Part shown: positions 61,871-64,000 of the stretch, in pieces
How positions within the stretch are numbered: position 1 is the first letter of the stretch
Layout of the letters: each line of letters opens with the position of its first letter
From: Eretmocerus hayati
Lineage: Eukaryota > Arthropoda > Insecta > Hymenoptera > Aphelinidae
Assembly (NCBI GenBank): GCA_029851415.1
Contig: CM056742.1
Coordinates: forward strand, 145,085,121-145,149,120
Direction: 5' to 3'
DNA: 64,000 nucleotides
The notes under the pieces: generated by a model
Databases searched by the model: none
The model's input: only the letters and a program-made list of their open reading frames with translations
What the model was told of the DNA's origin: nothing
Program-made: the position numbers and the translations under genes

Positions 61871-64000
61871 GTTAATTGGTTTCAATTGAAAGAAGTTTGT
61901 GTGGCATCTCTGTTCCAATGTGAACAGTATTTGGTAAATCACAAATTGTTTCTTAAATTTTGATCTCTAAAAAACGACCCACTTGCGTGTCGAAGCCTTT
62001 TTTGAATTGCCAATAGTTTGATCCATGTGAAATAGGTTTCCAAACTCTACAGAAGACCATAACTTGTTGAAATGAATACATTAGTTGATGAGCATGGTCT
62101 GTTTTCAAGAACTCCGAGACAATTGGATGTTGATCGGATTTGTAATTAACTCTTCATGACTATTCCTCATTGTCCTGAAATTATGATTTTTCCATACATC
62201 TACGGTAAATTATGTGTAATTTCTGATTCTCAAGGCAATCATAACTAACCCTCTTAGAGTTTTCCCAAAAGTCTCAGATTTTGGTCCCCAACTCGATCTG
62301 TTTTCAAAAGAGGAAGCACAACGTAGGATCTGCTAAGAGTGATTGCGGAGTCCGTTGCACGAGATAAGAGTCCATATTGCGCGAGCATGTCTTGAGTCTT
62401 ACAACCCAGCTCAAGTATGAGCAAGTGTGGGAAAGCGAGTTGCCGACCTCGAACTCGCGCGCTGCTCGTGGCTTTCTTGGTTAATTCTCGTAGTCGAGAG
62501 CTGAGCCAGCATGCATAGACCCCAACCTTCTCCTGCTTTGCTCTGATAGCTTTATACAACTATATATTGTGCTTCCTGCTGGCACCTGGCACCGATTCCG
62601 GAGCAGCGTGCAGGGCGCAAAGGAAAATGCTCATCGCTTTGTGGGGTGCGATATTCATCACCAACTTGGTGTTTTTTCTCGCGTGCGTGGTGTGCCCATC
62701 AAGCGTCATACGTACTCTACCCTCCCTAGTGCTACACATGCGTATGACATTGAGTAAATGCAAAACTTCCTATCCATTGGAACAGTAAAAAAAGTTCCTT
62801 TCCGAAGAAGTTGGCTTAAAGTATTGCAAAAATTAAGAACCTCTGAGAATATTAACTCAATATTAACTTAGAAGAATAACATCTTCATCAGCTCCTTGGT
62901 CATGATCTGAAATGTAACCGCATCAAGCGAAGAGGCCAAGAGTGAGAAAGACTCTTGAAAGGACTAAGCTGAAAGTCTTGATGGTCACTTTGGGTGTATC
63001 ATGAAGGGTTCGTGTTCTGTTTGACAGTTCAGAAGAAATACATGTCGTCTTGGTCCTGCATGGAAAAAGAATGCTTGAGTGTTGCAAAAATAGCGGAACC
63101 TGGCGATGTTCAGTATGAGGAACCAGCACAGAAAATACCGACAGCTCGATGGACCGAGTCAAGTGCACGATGTATCCAGGTACTTATTCACATGCAGAAA
63201 TTTTCTGGACGCCGTGAGAGAAGAGAGAGGTGCACAACGGTATCGTGATGTAGTCATTTCAAGGCATATACACGAGAGAGAAGCTTTTGCATTCTACACT
63301 GCATGCTACAGGTTGAAATTACCGTGAACAGCGGTGGCTCATGGGACAAAGAAACAGTGAGCCCTGATGGTATACAAGAAACTGTCTGAGCTGATGCTGT
63401 ATCTCTACTACACAGGGGTGGCACTAGAGACCATCAACTCGATAATCAAGTATGTTATCAAGTATAGCCAATGTGAAAATACCATGTTTTATCAAGGTCC
63501 GTTATACCTTCACCTGTGCAATTGAGCAAGTGTCGATTTTTTGGATTAACCTCAAACCACTAACTCTTGATATCTTGAATCTGCTTTAAGCTACAAGAAA
63601 AATAACATTTCACGTATCTTTGTATGGCTATACATAACATGGATATACATCCATGGGCAAAATAACATCTGTTAAAAAAAGAATTTCACCCAAAGAATGG
63701 GAAATTGAATATACAAGGGGAATAGAGAAGAATTCGAATCTTTGCTCCTTCCCATCATCCTATCGCTTATTTCGACCCTATGATTCCTGTCTTTACTTAG
63801 AAAACATCGCGAGGGTTTACCGAGCATAAAGCGGTTTGTAGTGGAAAATTTTCTGGTTACTCGTTGCGGAGCATGTGAGCGATTCCGATAATACCTAAAG
63901 CGTCCCGTGAGATTCGCCATCCGATGAATGCTTTACTGAAAGAGGATCCAGGACGATGTGTCTGTGTCTCGGTCTGTGTGGCATGGCGGCGGTGGTGTTG
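61871..64000. other. Gene-free stretch to the window end
   Basis: A GC-richer patch at 62.4-62.8 kb and overlapping short frames around 63.0-63.3 kb carry no recognisable domains. The final 50 bp are GC-rich (GGCGGCGG) and might begin an exon or UTR outside the window. Confidence 0.35.

Noticed and set aside
1..64000. tRNA, rRNA, CRISPR arrays, operons or bacterial signals
   Set aside because: None seen; no tRNA-like GGTTCGAATCC contexts or spaced repeat arrays, and introns show that the DNA is eukaryotic.

Overview
This is eukaryotic nuclear DNA, AT-rich, with short spliced genes, GT-AG introns, many microsatellites and many DNA-transposon remnants. The one host gene I recognise is an exon of the ecdysone receptor (EcR), A-isoform N-terminal region, at about 39.0-39.9 kb on the + strand. 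An EcR gene means an arthropod. The tail of this exon and the histidine/glutamine-rich, expanded A/B domain suggest an insect, probably a hymenopteran; that last step is inference.

Layout. 0-4.3 kb: non-coding or UTR-like sequence, with a possible partial exon at the left edge. 4.32-10.67 kb: a complete, apparently intact PIF/Harbinger transposon with TTA target-site duplication, 135-bp terminal inverted repeats (one mismatch seen), a spliced transposase (439 aa, all three catalytic acidic positions present) on +, and two paralogous multi-exon MADF/BESS-like genes (246 and 299 aa) on -. 10.7-39.0 kb: no recognisable gene, but several foldback/MITE elements: a CAGTGA-rich repeat cluster near 14.1 kb, a hAT-type MITE with a perfect 8-bp target duplication at 23.27 kb, and a 1-kb almost fully palindromic element with CACTG ends at 28.33 kb. 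39.0-39.9 kb: the EcR-A exon. Its reading appears to need a +1 shift at CTT-AGT-A. 39.9-64 kb: probably the EcR intron after the A exon, or intergenic. It holds a diverged tandem duplication (42.1 kb), two adjacent TA-flanked foldback MITEs (43.4 and 43.6 kb), another MITE (46.8 kb), decayed LINE fragments (48.6-49.2 and 52.0-52.5 kb), a 329-bp poly(A)-tailed retroelement end present twice 480 bp apart within CT/GA microsatellites (51.1-51.9 kb), and a foldback at 61.5 kb.

How the parts work together. The Harbinger genes form a self-contained unit: a DDE transposase plus DNA-binding partner proteins, a pairing known for PIF/Harbinger elements; here the partner gene is duplicated. The EcR-A exon would encode the isoform-specific activation domain spliced to the shared DNA- and ligand-binding exons, which I do not find in the window. 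The long gene-poor stretches around it are plausibly EcR introns and regulatory DNA, but the sequence alone does not show this.
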